Assembly: GCA_029210465.1 (NCBI GenBank) | Contig: JARGDL010000025.1 | Coordinates: 1-34,936 of the forward strand | DNA length: 34,936 bases | Direction of reading: 5' to 3' | Origin: Stygiobacter electus | Lineage (GTDB): Bacteria; Bacteroidota; Ignavibacteria; Ignavibacteriales; Melioribacteraceae | Shown here: positions 1-10,604 of the stretch, piece after piece | How the letters are laid out: each line of letters starts with the position of its first letter | How positions within the stretch are numbered: the stretch's first letter is position 1 | Notes under the pieces: model-generated | Databases searched by the model: none | What the model was told of the DNA's origin: nothing | The model's input: the letters and a program-made list of their open reading frames with translations, nothing else | Translations under genes and position numbers: made by a program

Positions 1-490
1 AATACAGATTTTTAAGTATTTTTGATATTAATTGATATATTTTAATAGAACTATAGAATATGGAAGGAATTTCTTATCTTCAATTGATAGTCTTTATTTT
101 AGAAACAGGAATTGGGGTGAAATTCTGCATAAATACCAATAATGCTTATACAATATAATAATTTCTACATTTTTCGTAATAACATTTAAGCGATTAGAAT
201 GATAGACTACTATAGTAATAATATAATGCAATTGATTTATAAATTATCGAATATTTATATAAACGAGCAATTAATTACATAAAAACAGCAAGATTTTAAG
301 AATAAGAAAATAAAAGAATTTGACCTACTATATCTTGTTTTTATTTCCTTAAATAGATAAATTTAATTACAAAAAATGATTTATACTGTAAACTGATTAC
401 TTATTAAAATCAGTTTTTTGCTGATTTTTTTTTATCTATCATTGGTTTTTTTTAATTCACAGCTTTTAAGGAATTTAAGGGAAAAACATT
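1..490. other. AT-rich intergenic region before hppA
   Basis: I see no gene here. The sequence is very AT-rich, with stops in every frame. The only clear structure is the hairpin at 390-416, listed separately. The hppA promoter must lie in the last part, but no box stands out convincingly. Confidence 0.5.
390..426 (+). terminator. Hairpin with T-tract upstream of hppA
   Basis: An 8-bp perfect stem (AAACTGAT at 390-397 with ATCAGTTT at 409-416) is followed by T-rich sequence, then a second partial copy of the right arm (CTGAT) and nine Ts. It has the form of a rho-independent terminator reading rightward. It could end a transcript entering from the left, or act as a leader hairpin before hppA; the sequence does not decide between these. 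Confidence 0.4.
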
Positions 491-3019
491 ATGAAAAACC
501 TGAAACATTTCTTATCTACTTCTAAAAAGGCTAAACGTTTTTACCTCCTCTTTATGATGTTCGTTTTTGCAGCTGGTTTCATTTGGATGCCTTCCAGTAA
601 AACTGAGGAACCGGTAAAACAATTTGTCCCTTTTGGACTATTTTCAGATCCAAAATATTCTTTACTTGAAATAGGAGCCTTGCTAACAATTTTAGGTATA
701 GCAATAGCAGGACTTCTTTATGCTCTTCTACTAGTAAAACAGGTTCGTAGTGCCGATAACGGCACCCCAAGAATGCAAGCAATTGCATCTGCAGTTCGCG
801 AAGGGGCGAATGCTTATCTTTCTGCTCAGTTTAAAAAAATTGGTCCACTAATTATCATCATTACTGTATTACTTTTTATTACTTACCAAGGAAGTGAATC
901 AGCATTTAGATGGGGCAGATCTGGAGCTTTTTTAATGGGCTCCATATTTAGCTGGTTAGTTGGATTTGTTGGTATGAGGTTAGCTACAATAGGCAATTTA
1001 AAAGTTGCTTCAGCAGCAAAGAAAAGTTATGGCGAAGCTATGCAACTTGGCTATAGAACTGGTACCATTACAGGTATGTTGACTGATGGTTTGGGACTTC
1101 TTGGTGGTACAACTATTTTTTTAATATTTGGAGATCTTGCTTACGAAGCTTTACTTGGTTTTGGATTCGGTGGAACCCTTTTAGCTTTATTTATGAGAGT
1201 TGGTGGCGGTATTTATACTAAAGCAGCTGATGTTGGAGCTGATCTTGTAGGTAAAATTGAGAAAGATATCCCTGAAGATGATCCAAGAAATGCTGCAACT
1301 ATCGCTGATAATGTCGGAGATAATGTAGGGGACTGTGCTGGTATGGCTGCAGATATTTTTGAAAGCTACGAAGTTACAATTGTCGCAGCTATGATTCTTG
1401 GCATGTCTACTTTTGGTCATAAAGGTGTAATATTTCCTTTACTCGTTAGAGGTATAGGTGTTCTTGGTTCCATCATTTCTACTTATACAGTAAAAGCTGG
1501 ACCAAATGATACCTCTGATACTGCTTTAAAAAGTGTCCACAGAGGTTTCTGGATTGGTTCAATTATAAGTGTTGTTGGTTTCTTCCTGCTTGGTTTTGGA
1601 TACCTCCATTTTGATATTTCTTACTTCGGTGCAGAAAAATTAGCAGAATTTGAAAAATTTGGTTATTGGGCTGTTAATCCTAATCACCTTCCATGGTTTG
1701 CTAACTTTGGAATTGAGGGACTTGATTTAAGACCTGCCATAACTTGTTTAATTGGTGTTTTCCTTGCAGTCAGTTTAAATAAAGTAACAAGTTATTATAC
1801 ACATACTACACACGCTCCTGTTAAAAGTCTTGCTAAAGCTTGTACAACAGGACATGCTACAAACATTATTCAAGGTTTCGCTGTTGGATATGAAAGTACT
1901 GTCGCAATGATTATTGTTATTGCAATCGCTATATTCCTTTCAGTTTTAACTTATGTAGGAACTCCACCATTATTTATTGCTTATGGTGTAGCCATGACTG
2001 GTATTGGAATGCTTACATTAACAGGTAATACAATTTCTATGGACGTCTTTGGTCCTGTTGCCGATAACGCAAATGGTATTGGTGAAATGGGTTATGATAA
2101 AGAAGAAATGGAAAAGGAAAAACCAGGAAGCTATAAAAATGCAAGACAAATTTTAGCAGATCTTGATGCTGTAGGCAATACAACAAAAGCAGAAACAAAA
2201 GGTATTGCAATAGGCTCCGCGGTGATTGCTGCTGTTTCTTTATTTGCAAGCTTTATTGCTGTAATTGCTGTTGGTAGTGAAGATAAAATTAACCAAATGA
2301 GCATCCCTCAGTATTTATCAGAAGCTGGAAAGTTGACTGTTGCAAACCCTGTCGTTCTTATTGGAGTTTTAATAGGCGGCGCTGTTCCTTTTCTATTTAG
2401 TAGTATGTTAATTCGTGCTGTTGGTAGAGCTGCTTATTACATCGTACATGAATGTAGAATTCAATTTAGAGATAAAGAAATTTGGGCTGGAACAAAAAAA
2501 CCTAATTATGGACGTGTTGTTAATATTTGTACTCAAACTGCTCAAAAAGAATTAATAGGCCCAGGATTTCTTGCTATTATGACCCCTATGCTTGTCGGTT
2601 TTCTATTGGGTCCATACGCTCTTGGCGGTTTTTTAGCTGGAATGATTTTAGTAGGACAATTACTTGCTGTATTTATGGCTAATGCTGGAGGTGCATGGGA
2701 TAATGCTAAGAAAATGATTGAAGATGGACATTATGGTGGAAAAGGTTCAGAAGCGCATAAAGCTGCTGTAACTGGTGATACTGTTGGTGATCCTTTGAAA
2801 GATACAGCTGGCCCAGCTATAAATCCTTTAATTAAAGTTATGAATATGGTAAGTCTCCTTACTCTTGGCTTGATTCTTCACTTTGGTATTACAAGCCCTA
2901 AAAATGATTCATTATTTATTGGAATTATTGCGGTGATAATCTTTATCGTAGCTATAGGTTGGGCAATATGGCAAAGTAAACGTGAGACTAATGAACACGA
3001 GGAAATTCCGGCTCAGTAA
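491..3019 (+). CDS. hppA: Membrane-bound proton-translocating pyrophosphatase, K+-independent type
   Basis: This 842-residue polytopic membrane protein couples pyrophosphate hydrolysis to cation pumping across the inner membrane. The PPi/Mg-binding signature [13 protein letters not shown] starts at residue 247 and is followed by the acidic [19 protein letters not shown] stretch. The C-terminal half carries the second conserved set ([23 protein letters not shown]). Residues 562-570 read GNTTKAETK, with Lys566 and Thr569. In this family K+-independent H+ pumps carry Lys and Thr at these positions, whereas K+-dependent enzymes carry Ala and Gly, so a K+-independent proton pump is inferred. About 90 extra N-terminal residues, including one hydrophobic segment (about 17-35), make it longer than most bacterial members. 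AAGG lies about 12 nt before the ATG. The gene appears monocistronic, with a structured 3' region and terminator. Confidence 0.95.
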   Translation: MKNLKHFLSTSKKAKRFYLLFMMFVFAAGFIWMPSSKTEEPVKQFVPFGLFSDPKYSLLEIGALLTILGIAIAGLLYALLLVKQVRSADNGTPRMQAIASAVREGANAYLSAQFKKIGPLIIIITVLLFITYQGSESAFRWGRSGAFLMGSIFSWLVGFVGMRLATIGNLKVASAAKKSYGEAMQLGYRTGTITGMLTDGLGLLGGTTIFLIFGDLAYEALLGFGFGGTLLALFMRVGGGIYTKAADVGADLVGKIEKDIPEDDPRNAATIADNVGDNVGDCAGMAADIFESYEVTIVAAMILGMSTFGHKGVIFPLLVRGIGVLGSIISTYTVKAGPNDTSDTALKSVHRGFWIGSIISVVGFFLLGFGYLHFDISYFGAEKLAEFEKFGYWAVNPNHLPWFANFGIEGLDLRPAITCLIGVFLAVSLNKVTSYYTHTTHAPVKSLAKACTTGHATNIIQGFAVGYESTVAMIIVIAIAIFLSVLTYVGTPPLFIAYGVAMTGIGMLTLTGNTISMDVFGPVADNANGIGEMGYDKEEMEKEKPGSYKNARQILADLDAVGNTTKAETKGIAIGSAVIAAVSLFASFIAVIAVGSEDKINQMSIPQYLSEAGKLTVANPVVLIGVLIGGAVPFLFSSMLIRAVGRAAYYIVHECRIQFRDKEIWAGTKKPNYGRVVNICTQTAQKELIGPGFLAIMTPMLVGFLLGPYALGGFLAGMILVGQLLAVFMANAGGAWDNAKKMIEDGHYGGKGSEAHKAAVTGDTVGDPLKDTAGPAINPLIKVMNMVSLLTLGLILHFGITSPKNDSLFIGIIAVIIFIVAIGWAIWQSKRETNEHEEIPAQ

Positions 3020-3027
3020 AAAAATTT

Positions 3028-3116
3028 ACGGGGTTGCCCATTAAGTTTTATTTAATCAGTTAGAGCTTTTCGAAGACTGATGTGTTTAAAAAAAATTGCT
3101 TTTAGGGCACCCCCGT
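3028..3116 (+). ncRNA. Structured 3'-UTR or small RNA candidate after hppA
   Basis: Nine bases after the hppA stop, a 12-bp closing stem with one mismatch forms between 3028-3039 (ACGGGGTTGCCC) and 3105-3116 (GGGCACCCCCGT). Nested inside is a 6-bp stem (ATCAGT 3055-3060 with ACTGAT 3076-3081), enclosing CTT-TTCG-AAG with a TTCG loop. The closing stem is strikingly GC-rich for this intergenic DNA. With the terminator at 3127-3161 it would give an RNA of about 135 nt. I do not recognise an Rfam family. It may be a stabilising 3'-UTR structure or a processed small RNA. Confidence 0.4.
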
Positions 3117-3126
3117 TCAATAAAAT

Positions 3127-3165
3127 ATATAGCTTGAGTTGATGTTAAGCTATATTTTATTATTG
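3127..3165 (+). terminator. Rho-independent terminator downstream of hppA
   Basis: A 9-bp perfect stem (ATATAGCTT 3127-3135 with AAGCTATAT 3147-3155) has an 11-nt loop and a T-rich tail (TTTATTATT). It lies 108 nt after the hppA stop, beyond the structured element, so the structure at 3028-3116 would be included in the hppA transcript. Confidence 0.6.
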
Positions 3166-3757
3166 AAATTAAAAATTATCCTTTATAAAGATGTTTCATT
3201 AAATCCAAATATCTAAGATTATATTTCTTTTTACAAGAAGTTCAATAGTATAAAATATTTATAATTGTTAAAATTCAAAATCTTTTAGTTTAATTGCTTC
3301 ACTTTCCCTTTCAATACAAAGACAAAGGTAATTTTAATTTTTGCAATTTTACAAAGAGTGAAATAAAAAAATAGAAATCTTCTGAGTTTATCAGGCACTT
3401 TATACTTGATTTTGATAGATTATTTATTGAACCTCATTAAACTGTTCTTATGTATAATCTTACCGAAAAATCAAGTCGATAAATAATTTTATTAACATAT
3501 TTTATTTTTTAAACATCTCATTCTACTTTAAGTGATGAAAAATGTGAGATGACTATATACTAATAATCTCATAAAGAAAATATTATTTAGCCTTATCCAC
3601 CAAATTGTAGTTCCTTGGTTAGTTTATAGTTTTATAAATTTCATTTTAACTTCAAGTTTGATTCAATAAAAGAAAAGCCCAGATAAAAATATTTTTTTAC
3701 AAATGAATTTTTGCTTTATAATTTTTGTTATAATTATAAAAATTTGAAAGGACTTTT
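3166..3757. other. AT-rich intergenic region between hppA and the Fe-S carrier gene
   Basis: I find no open frame of useful length. One weak hairpin pairs CATCTCA (3514-3520) with TGAGATG (3545-3551). Immediately before the next gene there are two TATAAT boxes (3717-3722 and 3729-3734), without a good -35 at 17-bp spacing, and an AAAGGA ribosome binding site just before the ATG at 3758. The promoter for the Fe-S carrier/SOD pair is probably here. Confidence 0.4.
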
Positions 3758-4111
3758 ATGGAAGAAGTTAAAAATCAAGTTTCTGAAATAGATGTAACTG
3801 AAAAAGCATTAAAACAAATTTTGAGAATTAAAGAAGAAAATAATATACCTGAATCGCATGCTTTGAGAGTTGGAGTAAAAGGTGGTGGTTGTTCTGGCTT
3901 AACTTACCAAATGTTTTTTGATGAAAATCATAAAGATGGCGATACAATTATCGAAAAAGAAAACTTAAAAATTGTTGTTGACGGAAAAAGTTTATTTTAT
4001 TTATCAGGGACAATCCTTGATTTTAGCGATGGTTTAAATGGTCGTGGATTTGTCTTTAATAATCCCAACGCTGTAAAAACATGCGGTTGCGGTGAATCTT
4101 TTGGAGTCTAA
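3758..4111 (+). CDS. A-type iron-sulfur cluster carrier (HesB/IscA/ErpA family)
   Basis: This 117-residue protein is the usual length for the family. The three family cysteines that bind Fe or the Fe-S cluster are present: Cys45 in GGGCSGLTY, and Cys109 and Cys111 in the C-terminal TCGCGESF. A-type carriers receive clusters from the scaffold and pass them to apo-proteins in the cytoplasm. No isc or suf scaffold gene is in this window, so which subfamily (IscA, ErpA, SufA) it represents cannot be decided from context. The stop codon is directly followed by the ATG of the superoxide dismutase frame, so the two are probably co-transcribed. That pairing suggests shared use under oxidative or iron stress, which is inference. 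Confidence 0.92.
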   Translation: MEEVKNQVSEIDVTEKALKQILRIKEENNIPESHALRVGVKGGGCSGLTYQMFFDENHKDGDTIIEKENLKIVVDGKSLFYLSGTILDFSDGLNGRGFVFNNPNAVKTCGCGESFGV

Positions 4112-4837
4112 ATGAAAAGAAAAAATTTTTTAAAATCTCTTGGGTTAATTTCTTTAGCACCAAGTATTAATAAAATTGAAGCGATAACAAATCAATTAAA
4201 TAAAAATAGGAGTAATACAAAAATGAGCAAATTTGAATTAGCACCCCTTCCCTATGCATTCAATGCACTTGAACCTTACATTGATGCACAAACAATGGAA
4301 ATTCATCATGGTAAACATCATGGTGCTTATGTTGCAAACTTAAATAAAGCAATTGAAGCAAAACCAGAATTAGAAGGTAAATCGTTAGAAGAATTATTCA
4401 AAGCAGTCTCAACATTACCAGCAGCAGTTCGCAATAATGGCGGCGGTCATTATAATCATACCATGTTTTGGAATATAATGGGTCCAAATAAAGGTGGTAA
4501 ACCAACAGGTGCATTAGCCGATGCGATTAATGGAACGTTTGAATCTTTCGAAAAATTTCAGGAGTTATTTAACAATGCCGCAACAACAAGATTTGGAAGT
4601 GGCTGGGCTTGGTTAGTTTTATCTAATGGTAAACTTGTTGTAACATCTACACCAAATCAAGATAATCCATTGATGGATGTTGCTGAAGTTAAAGGTTTTC
4701 CTATAATGGGTTTAGATGTTTGGGAACATGCTTATTATTTGAAATATCAAAACAGAAGACCAGAATACATAACAAATTGGTGGAACGTTGTTGACTGGGA
4801 TGCAATTGCTAAAAGATTTGATGAAGCCAAAAAATAA
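4112..4837 (+). CDS. sodA: Superoxide dismutase, Mn type, with two possible starts
   Basis: This enzyme dismutates superoxide to O2 and H2O2. From the internal ATG at 4223 the protein is 204 residues, the standard Fe/Mn SOD length. The four metal ligands are then His28 (MEIHHGKHH), His79 ([10 protein letters not shown]), Asp165 and His169 (DVWEHAYY). Gln146 (TPNQDNPL) occupies the position of the active-site Gln of Mn-type enzymes, and Gly occurs where Fe enzymes carry Gln, so Mn is the likely metal. The frame also extends upstream to an ATG at 4112. This adds 37 residues beginning [16 protein letters not shown], which resembles an export signal (R-K in place of the twin arginine). Both starts have a ribosome binding site: GGAG 5 nt before 4112, and AGGAG about 10 nt before 4223. 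The gene may therefore yield exported and cytoplasmic forms. Confidence 0.95.
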   Translation: MKRKNFLKSLGLISLAPSINKIEAITNQLNKNRSNTKMSKFELAPLPYAFNALEPYIDAQTMEIHHGKHHGAYVANLNKAIEAKPELEGKSLEELFKAVSTLPAAVRNNGGGHYNHTMFWNIMGPNKGGKPTGALADAINGTFESFEKFQELFNNAATTRFGSGWAWLVLSNGKLVVTSTPNQDNPLMDVAEVKGFPIMGLDVWEHAYYLKYQNRRPEYITNWWNVVDWDAIAKRFDEAKK

Positions 4838-4843
4838 ATAAAA

Positions 4844-4901
4844 AAAATGTCACCCTGAGCTTGCCTGTTGAATAACAGGTTTTATCGAAGGGTGACATTT
4901 T
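4844..4901. terminator. Bidirectional terminator built from the CTGAGCTTG...TCGAAG repeat
   Basis: Between convergent sodA and atpC lies a perfect 13-bp stem (4844-4856 with 4889-4901) flanked by A-runs and T-runs suitable for termination in both directions. The arms match the hairpin family seen at 10791-10895 and 27873-28088, here interrupted after GAGCTTG by 21 nt (4864-4884). That insert forms its own 6-bp hairpin (CCTGTT with AACAGG, loop GAAT). The sequence then resumes with TCGAAG. Confidence 0.75.
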
Positions 4902-4921
4902 AATTTAATAAAAAAATTTAA

Positions 4922-6806
<1,885 letters not shown>

Positions 6807-6923
6807 AATATTGTTTTTTAATTGAAAATATTTTTATGAAAGTTAGAAAAGAAAAAACTGTTATTATAATTTTTAAATATTAGGTTAAGTTAAACTCTGA
6901 AAAACTACACTACCGACATGTAA

Positions 6924-6979
6924 ATTATACATTTTACACTTTACATTATCAATTATCAATTCGCAATTAGCCATTATAA
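6924..6979. repeat. Degenerate heptanucleotide tract (8 units)
   Basis: Eight consecutive 7-bp units run without a phase break, mostly of the form ATTNNNN (for example ATTATAC, ATTATCA). The unit order closely matches that at 22971-23047, showing a dispersed family. It lies in the 340-bp gap between the GH20 gene and atpD. The rest of that gap shows only the atpD promoter candidate and a CCTGCCTGCCG remnant near 6984. Confidence 0.75.
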
Positions 6980-7084
6980 AACACCTGCCTGCCGTGTATT
7001 ACTTCAATATTTCTAATCTTTTTTGAAAAACTTTCAGAAAATTTTTGTAGCTAAGTGCTGATTCATAATACCCTTAGCGTAAAG

Positions 7085-8695
7085 TTATTTCCAATTAATC
7101 TCTGGCGAATGATAAAAGTTTAATCCTATTTTTTTCCAATAGCGGCCATGCACGGAAAGTCGTTTCTTATATTCTTCCCAGTTTCTCACTGTTATAGGTG
7201 ACCAACCGATCTCAGCAATACCTGGAAGTCTTGGGAAAAACATAAATTCTATATCATCTAAATTTGAAATTGTCTCAGTCCAAAGTGGTGCTTCAACACC
7301 AAGAATATCATTCATAGTCAATCCTTTTATTTGTGTTAAAGGATTCCAATTATATGAATCACTCACTTCAATATATCCTGCCCAGTTCTGTCCAAGTAAA
7401 GTTGTAGAGTTATATTTCATATCCATATAAGTTTTTGAAGCTGGTGACATAATTAACTTCACACCTTTTTTTACTGCTTCAAGCGCTAAACTATCATTTG
7501 CCCAATGCTGCACAATTGTTTCTGGTTGCAATTTGCATTGACCAAGTTCATCCCATCCAATCATTTTTTTCCCGTTTGAATAAATTATACTCTGAACTTT
7601 TTCGATAAAATTTATATAGTCTGCTGAATTAGTAGCTTTAGCTTCATCACCGCCAATATGAATATAAGGACCTGGGCTTAATTGTGCTATCTCTTTTATT
7701 ACATCATTAATAAAAATATATGTTGAATCTTTCTTAGTACATAATGAACTAAAGCCGACTTCAGTACCAGTATATAAGGATGGTGAGACCCCATTGCAAT
7801 TAAGAAAAGGATATGAAGCTAAGGCAGCATTAGTATGCCCTGGCATATCAATTTCCGGTATAACAGTGATATATCTTTCTTTTGCATACTTAATTATTTC
7901 CAAATATTCTGATTTAGTATAATAACCGGCAGGTCCACCTTTAACCTGGGTACTTCCACCATATAAAGTTAATTTTGGATATGAATCGATTTGAATTCTC
8001 CAACCCTGGTCATCTGTAAGATGTAAGTGAAAGCGGTTTATTTTGTAATATGAAATTAAATCAATTAGTTTTTTTACATCACCAACACTAAAAAAATGTC
8101 TTGCAACATCAAGCATAACTCCGCGCCATTGAAAACGAGGGTAATCTCGAATTATTCCTGTTCCTATATTAATTTCCTTATAATGTGTAAAGGGTTCTAT
8201 AGACGAAAATAATATTTGTCTTAAAGTTTGTACTCCCCTGAATAAACCTTCAGGTTTAAATGCAAATAGAGTTAAAATATTTTCAGTAATGTTTAATTCA
8301 TATCCTTCGTCACCTAAAGATGGATCACCACCAATTGTAGTAAGATAAATATTTCCTTTTGGTGGAATTCCTGATGAAGCTAATACCACTAAATCGTAGT
8401 TAGTTGATGATTTGATTTTATCTGCAAGATATTGCCCAATAAATGCAGTTTCAGAGTTATTTGGTTCGATGTAAATTTTAGAACTCTCATTAATAGTAAA
8501 AGTGCCAGTAGTTGGATTTAAAGTTACAGGCTTAGGTATAACATTACCAAGTTTATTGCTTAAATCCTGATATTGTGTGTTATCTCCTATCGGTGCTGTT
8601 GTTCTACACGAAATAAATTGCAAAACAATCAATAGCGAAAAAATATACAACCTTATTTTTTTATAGCGATAATACATAGTTAGACCATTTCTCAT
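7085..8695 (-). CDS. Beta-N-acetylhexosaminidase, glycoside hydrolase family 20, probable exported lipoprotein
   Basis: This enzyme removes terminal beta-linked GlcNAc (or GalNAc) by substrate-assisted catalysis. I chose the ATG at 8695 (536 residues). The frame opens upstream at a TTG (8722), but nothing supports that start; a second ATG at 8677 is also possible. A hydrophobic segment ending in Cys30 (LQFISC) looks like a lipoprotein signal, although the residue three before Cys is an unusual Phe. The GH20b-like N-terminal domain is followed by the catalytic barrel. It has DVARHFF, NRFHLHLTDDQGWRI, IPEIDMPGH and the catalytic pair Asp350-Glu351 in HIGGDEA. The gene starts within 35 bp of the SSS symporter stop and is the last of the carbohydrate operon. 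In that context it probably trims chito-oligosaccharides; specificity between GlcNAc and GalNAc cannot be read from sequence. Confidence 0.93.
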   Translation of the reverse strand: MRNGLTMYYRYKKIRLYIFSLLIVLQFISCRTTAPIGDNTQYQDLSNKLGNVIPKPVTLNPTTGTFTINESSKIYIEPNNSETAFIGQYLADKIKSSTNYDLVVLASSGIPPKGNIYLTTIGGDPSLGDEGYELNITENILTLFAFKPEGLFRGVQTLRQILFSSIEPFTHYKEINIGTGIIRDYPRFQWRGVMLDVARHFFSVGDVKKLIDLISYYKINRFHLHLTDDQGWRIQIDSYPKLTLYGGSTQVKGGPAGYYTKSEYLEIIKYAKERYITVIPEIDMPGHTNAALASYPFLNCNGVSPSLYTGTEVGFSSLCTKKDSTYIFINDVIKEIAQLSPGPYIHIGGDEAKATNSADYINFIEKVQSIIYSNGKKMIGWDELGQCKLQPETIVQHWANDSLALEAVKKGVKLIMSPASKTYMDMKYNSTTLLGQNWAGYIEVSDSYNWNPLTQIKGLTMNDILGVEAPLWTETISNLDDIEFMFFPRLPGIAEIGWSPITVRNWEEYKKRLSVHGRYWKKIGLNFYHSPEINWK

Positions 8696-8726
8696 CTTTA
8701 TTTTTTTTAATTGATAAACCAAAATT

Positions 8727-10508
8727 CTATTCTGAAAAAAACTGCCATCCCTTTTTATTCATATTCCAATAAATAAAAATACCGGACGCAATTCCAACTA
8801 TAATTAAAATTACGCCTAATAAAGTATTTTCTAAAATTACTTTGCCCACACCAAAAAGAATGGTGTATATGAAGGTAACCCCAGCAATCCAATTTGAAAA
8901 ATTAAATATTCCATCTTTCTGCGGAACAACTTCCGGAACAAATTTAGCTATAGGTTTCCAAAAAATTGGATTTGGTCTTACCCGTTTATAAAATGAAATC
9001 AACTTATCCATTGGTTCAGGTCTCGTTAGCATAGTTACAGTTATCCAGGTAGTTGTTGTAACTAAAACAGTGATAAGCAGAATCCATGCAAATTCAATAG
9101 GTTTACTTTCCGAAAGTCCAACACCGAACTGTAAAAAAAGTGAAGTTAGGAATGCGGCGATCATAGCAGAAATTTCGCTCCAGGCATTTACCCTCCACCA
9201 AAACCACCGAAGAATAAAAACCAACCCAGTCCCTGCACCAACAGCTATTAAAAACTGCCATGCGCCTGCAATTGAATCCATATAAAACGTAACTATAGCG
9301 GAAAGGACCATCAACATCATCGTGATTACTTGGGAAAATTTAACATAATGTTTTTGCGATTTATCTTTTTTGATAAATCTTTTATAAACATCATTAACCA
9401 AATAACTCGCACCCCAATTCAAGTGCGTGCCGATTGTTGACATGTAAGCTGCGGCAAAAGCAGCAAGCATTAAACCGCGTAAATAAATAGGAAGGTCTTC
9501 TATCATAATTCTGATATATCCTGTTTCCGGATCACCGCGAAAAGAAGCGTTATTTTGAAATCGAACGACAGCAACTAATCCCACTATAATCCATGGCCAG
9601 GGACGCAAAGCATAATGAGCCACGTTAAACCATAATGTTGCAAGCAAAGAATTTTTTTCATCTTTAGCAGAATAAATTCTTTGAGCAATATATCCACCAC
9701 CTCCTGGTTCAGCGCCGGGATACCAGCTTGCCCACCAGTTTACTGCAATAAAGCAGAAAAAAGTTATCATCGGCATCCATGCAGAATTTAAATCAGGAAT
9801 AAATGCAAGTATTGAACCTTGATTTTGACGTGTAGCATCAACTTGGTGCAATTGTGTAACAAGTGAATCTAATCCACCGACTTTTGCGACTGCAAAAATT
9901 GCAAGAGCAATTACCATTCCCATTTTCAAAAAGAATTGAAATAAGTCTGTCCACAAAACTCCCCACAGACCAGATAACGTTGAAATTGCAGCAGTCAAAA
10001 ACATAATTCCGATTGCAATAAACAGAGCATCAATTTTGGAAATTCCTAGAACCATCATCATTATTTTTACGATAGCAAGATTAACCCAACCCATAATAAT
10101 TAAGTTGATCGGTAGACCAAGATAAATAGCTCGAAATCCTCTAAGAAAAGAAGCGGGTTTTCCACTATAACGAATTTCAGCAAATTCAACATCAGTTAAC
10201 ACACCGGCGCGGCGCCATAATTTTGCAAAGAAAAACACAGTAAGCATTCCGCTAAAAACCATATTCCACCAAATCCAGTTTCCGGCTATTCCGTTCCTTG
10301 CAATTAATCCGGAAACAACTAACGGAGTATCGGCGGCAAAAGTAGTAGCAACCATTGATGTACCTGCTAACCACCAGGTAGCTTTTCCGCCGGAGACAAA
10401 AAACTCGCTTACGTTTGCTGTGGCTTTTTTTCTTAAAATTAATCCAATACTTAAATTGATTAAAAAATAAAGAGCGATAACGAAAAAATCGACAAATGTT
10501 AACTGCAC
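8727..10508 (-). CDS. Sodium:solute symporter (SSS/SLC5 family)
   Basis: This polytopic inner-membrane protein of 593 residues has about 14 hydrophobic segments and the SSS-fold N-terminus (DFFVIALYFLINLSIGLILRKK, then SEFFVSGG and WWLAGTSMVATTFAADTP). It is related to sugar and glycoside Na+ symporters. Translation begins at a GTG codon (10508), supported by AAGGAG six bases upstream. It lies between the SGNH hydrolase and GH20 genes, 96 bp and a few bp away, so its substrate is probably a product of these enzymes such as GlcNAc or a short oligomer. That is inference, since SSS substrate specificity cannot be predicted from sequence alone. Confidence 0.9.
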   Translation of the reverse strand: MQLTFVDFFVIALYFLINLSIGLILRKKATANVSEFFVSGGKATWWLAGTSMVATTFAADTPLVVSGLIARNGIAGNWIWWNMVFSGMLTVFFFAKLWRRAGVLTDVEFAEIRYSGKPASFLRGFRAIYLGLPINLIIMGWVNLAIVKIMMMVLGISKIDALFIAIGIMFLTAAISTLSGLWGVLWTDLFQFFLKMGMVIALAIFAVAKVGGLDSLVTQLHQVDATRQNQGSILAFIPDLNSAWMPMITFFCFIAVNWWASWYPGAEPGGGGYIAQRIYSAKDEKNSLLATLWFNVAHYALRPWPWIIVGLVAVVRFQNNASFRGDPETGYIRIMIEDLPIYLRGLMLAAFAAAYMSTIGTHLNWGASYLVNDVYKRFIKKDKSQKHYVKFSQVITMMLMVLSAIVTFYMDSIAGAWQFLIAVGAGTGLVFILRWFWWRVNAWSEISAMIAAFLTSLFLQFGVGLSESKPIEFAWILLITVLVTTTTWITVTMLTRPEPMDKLISFYKRVRPNPIFWKPIAKFVPEVVPQKDGIFNFSNWIAGVTFIYTILFGVGKVILENTLLGVILIIVGIASGIFIYWNMNKKGWQFFSE

Positions 10509-10604
10509 AATATTCTCCTTAGGTGATTTAGATAAAATTTTTTATTTATACATAGAGGAAATTTTTGTAAGATAATAAAACCAATTTTCTGTATTCGCGT
10601 TAAA

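Noticed and set aside
8696..8722. TTG start for the GH20 gene
   Set aside because: The codons before the ATG at 8695 encode lysine-rich text with no ribosome binding site, and they move the signal peptide away from the N-terminus.
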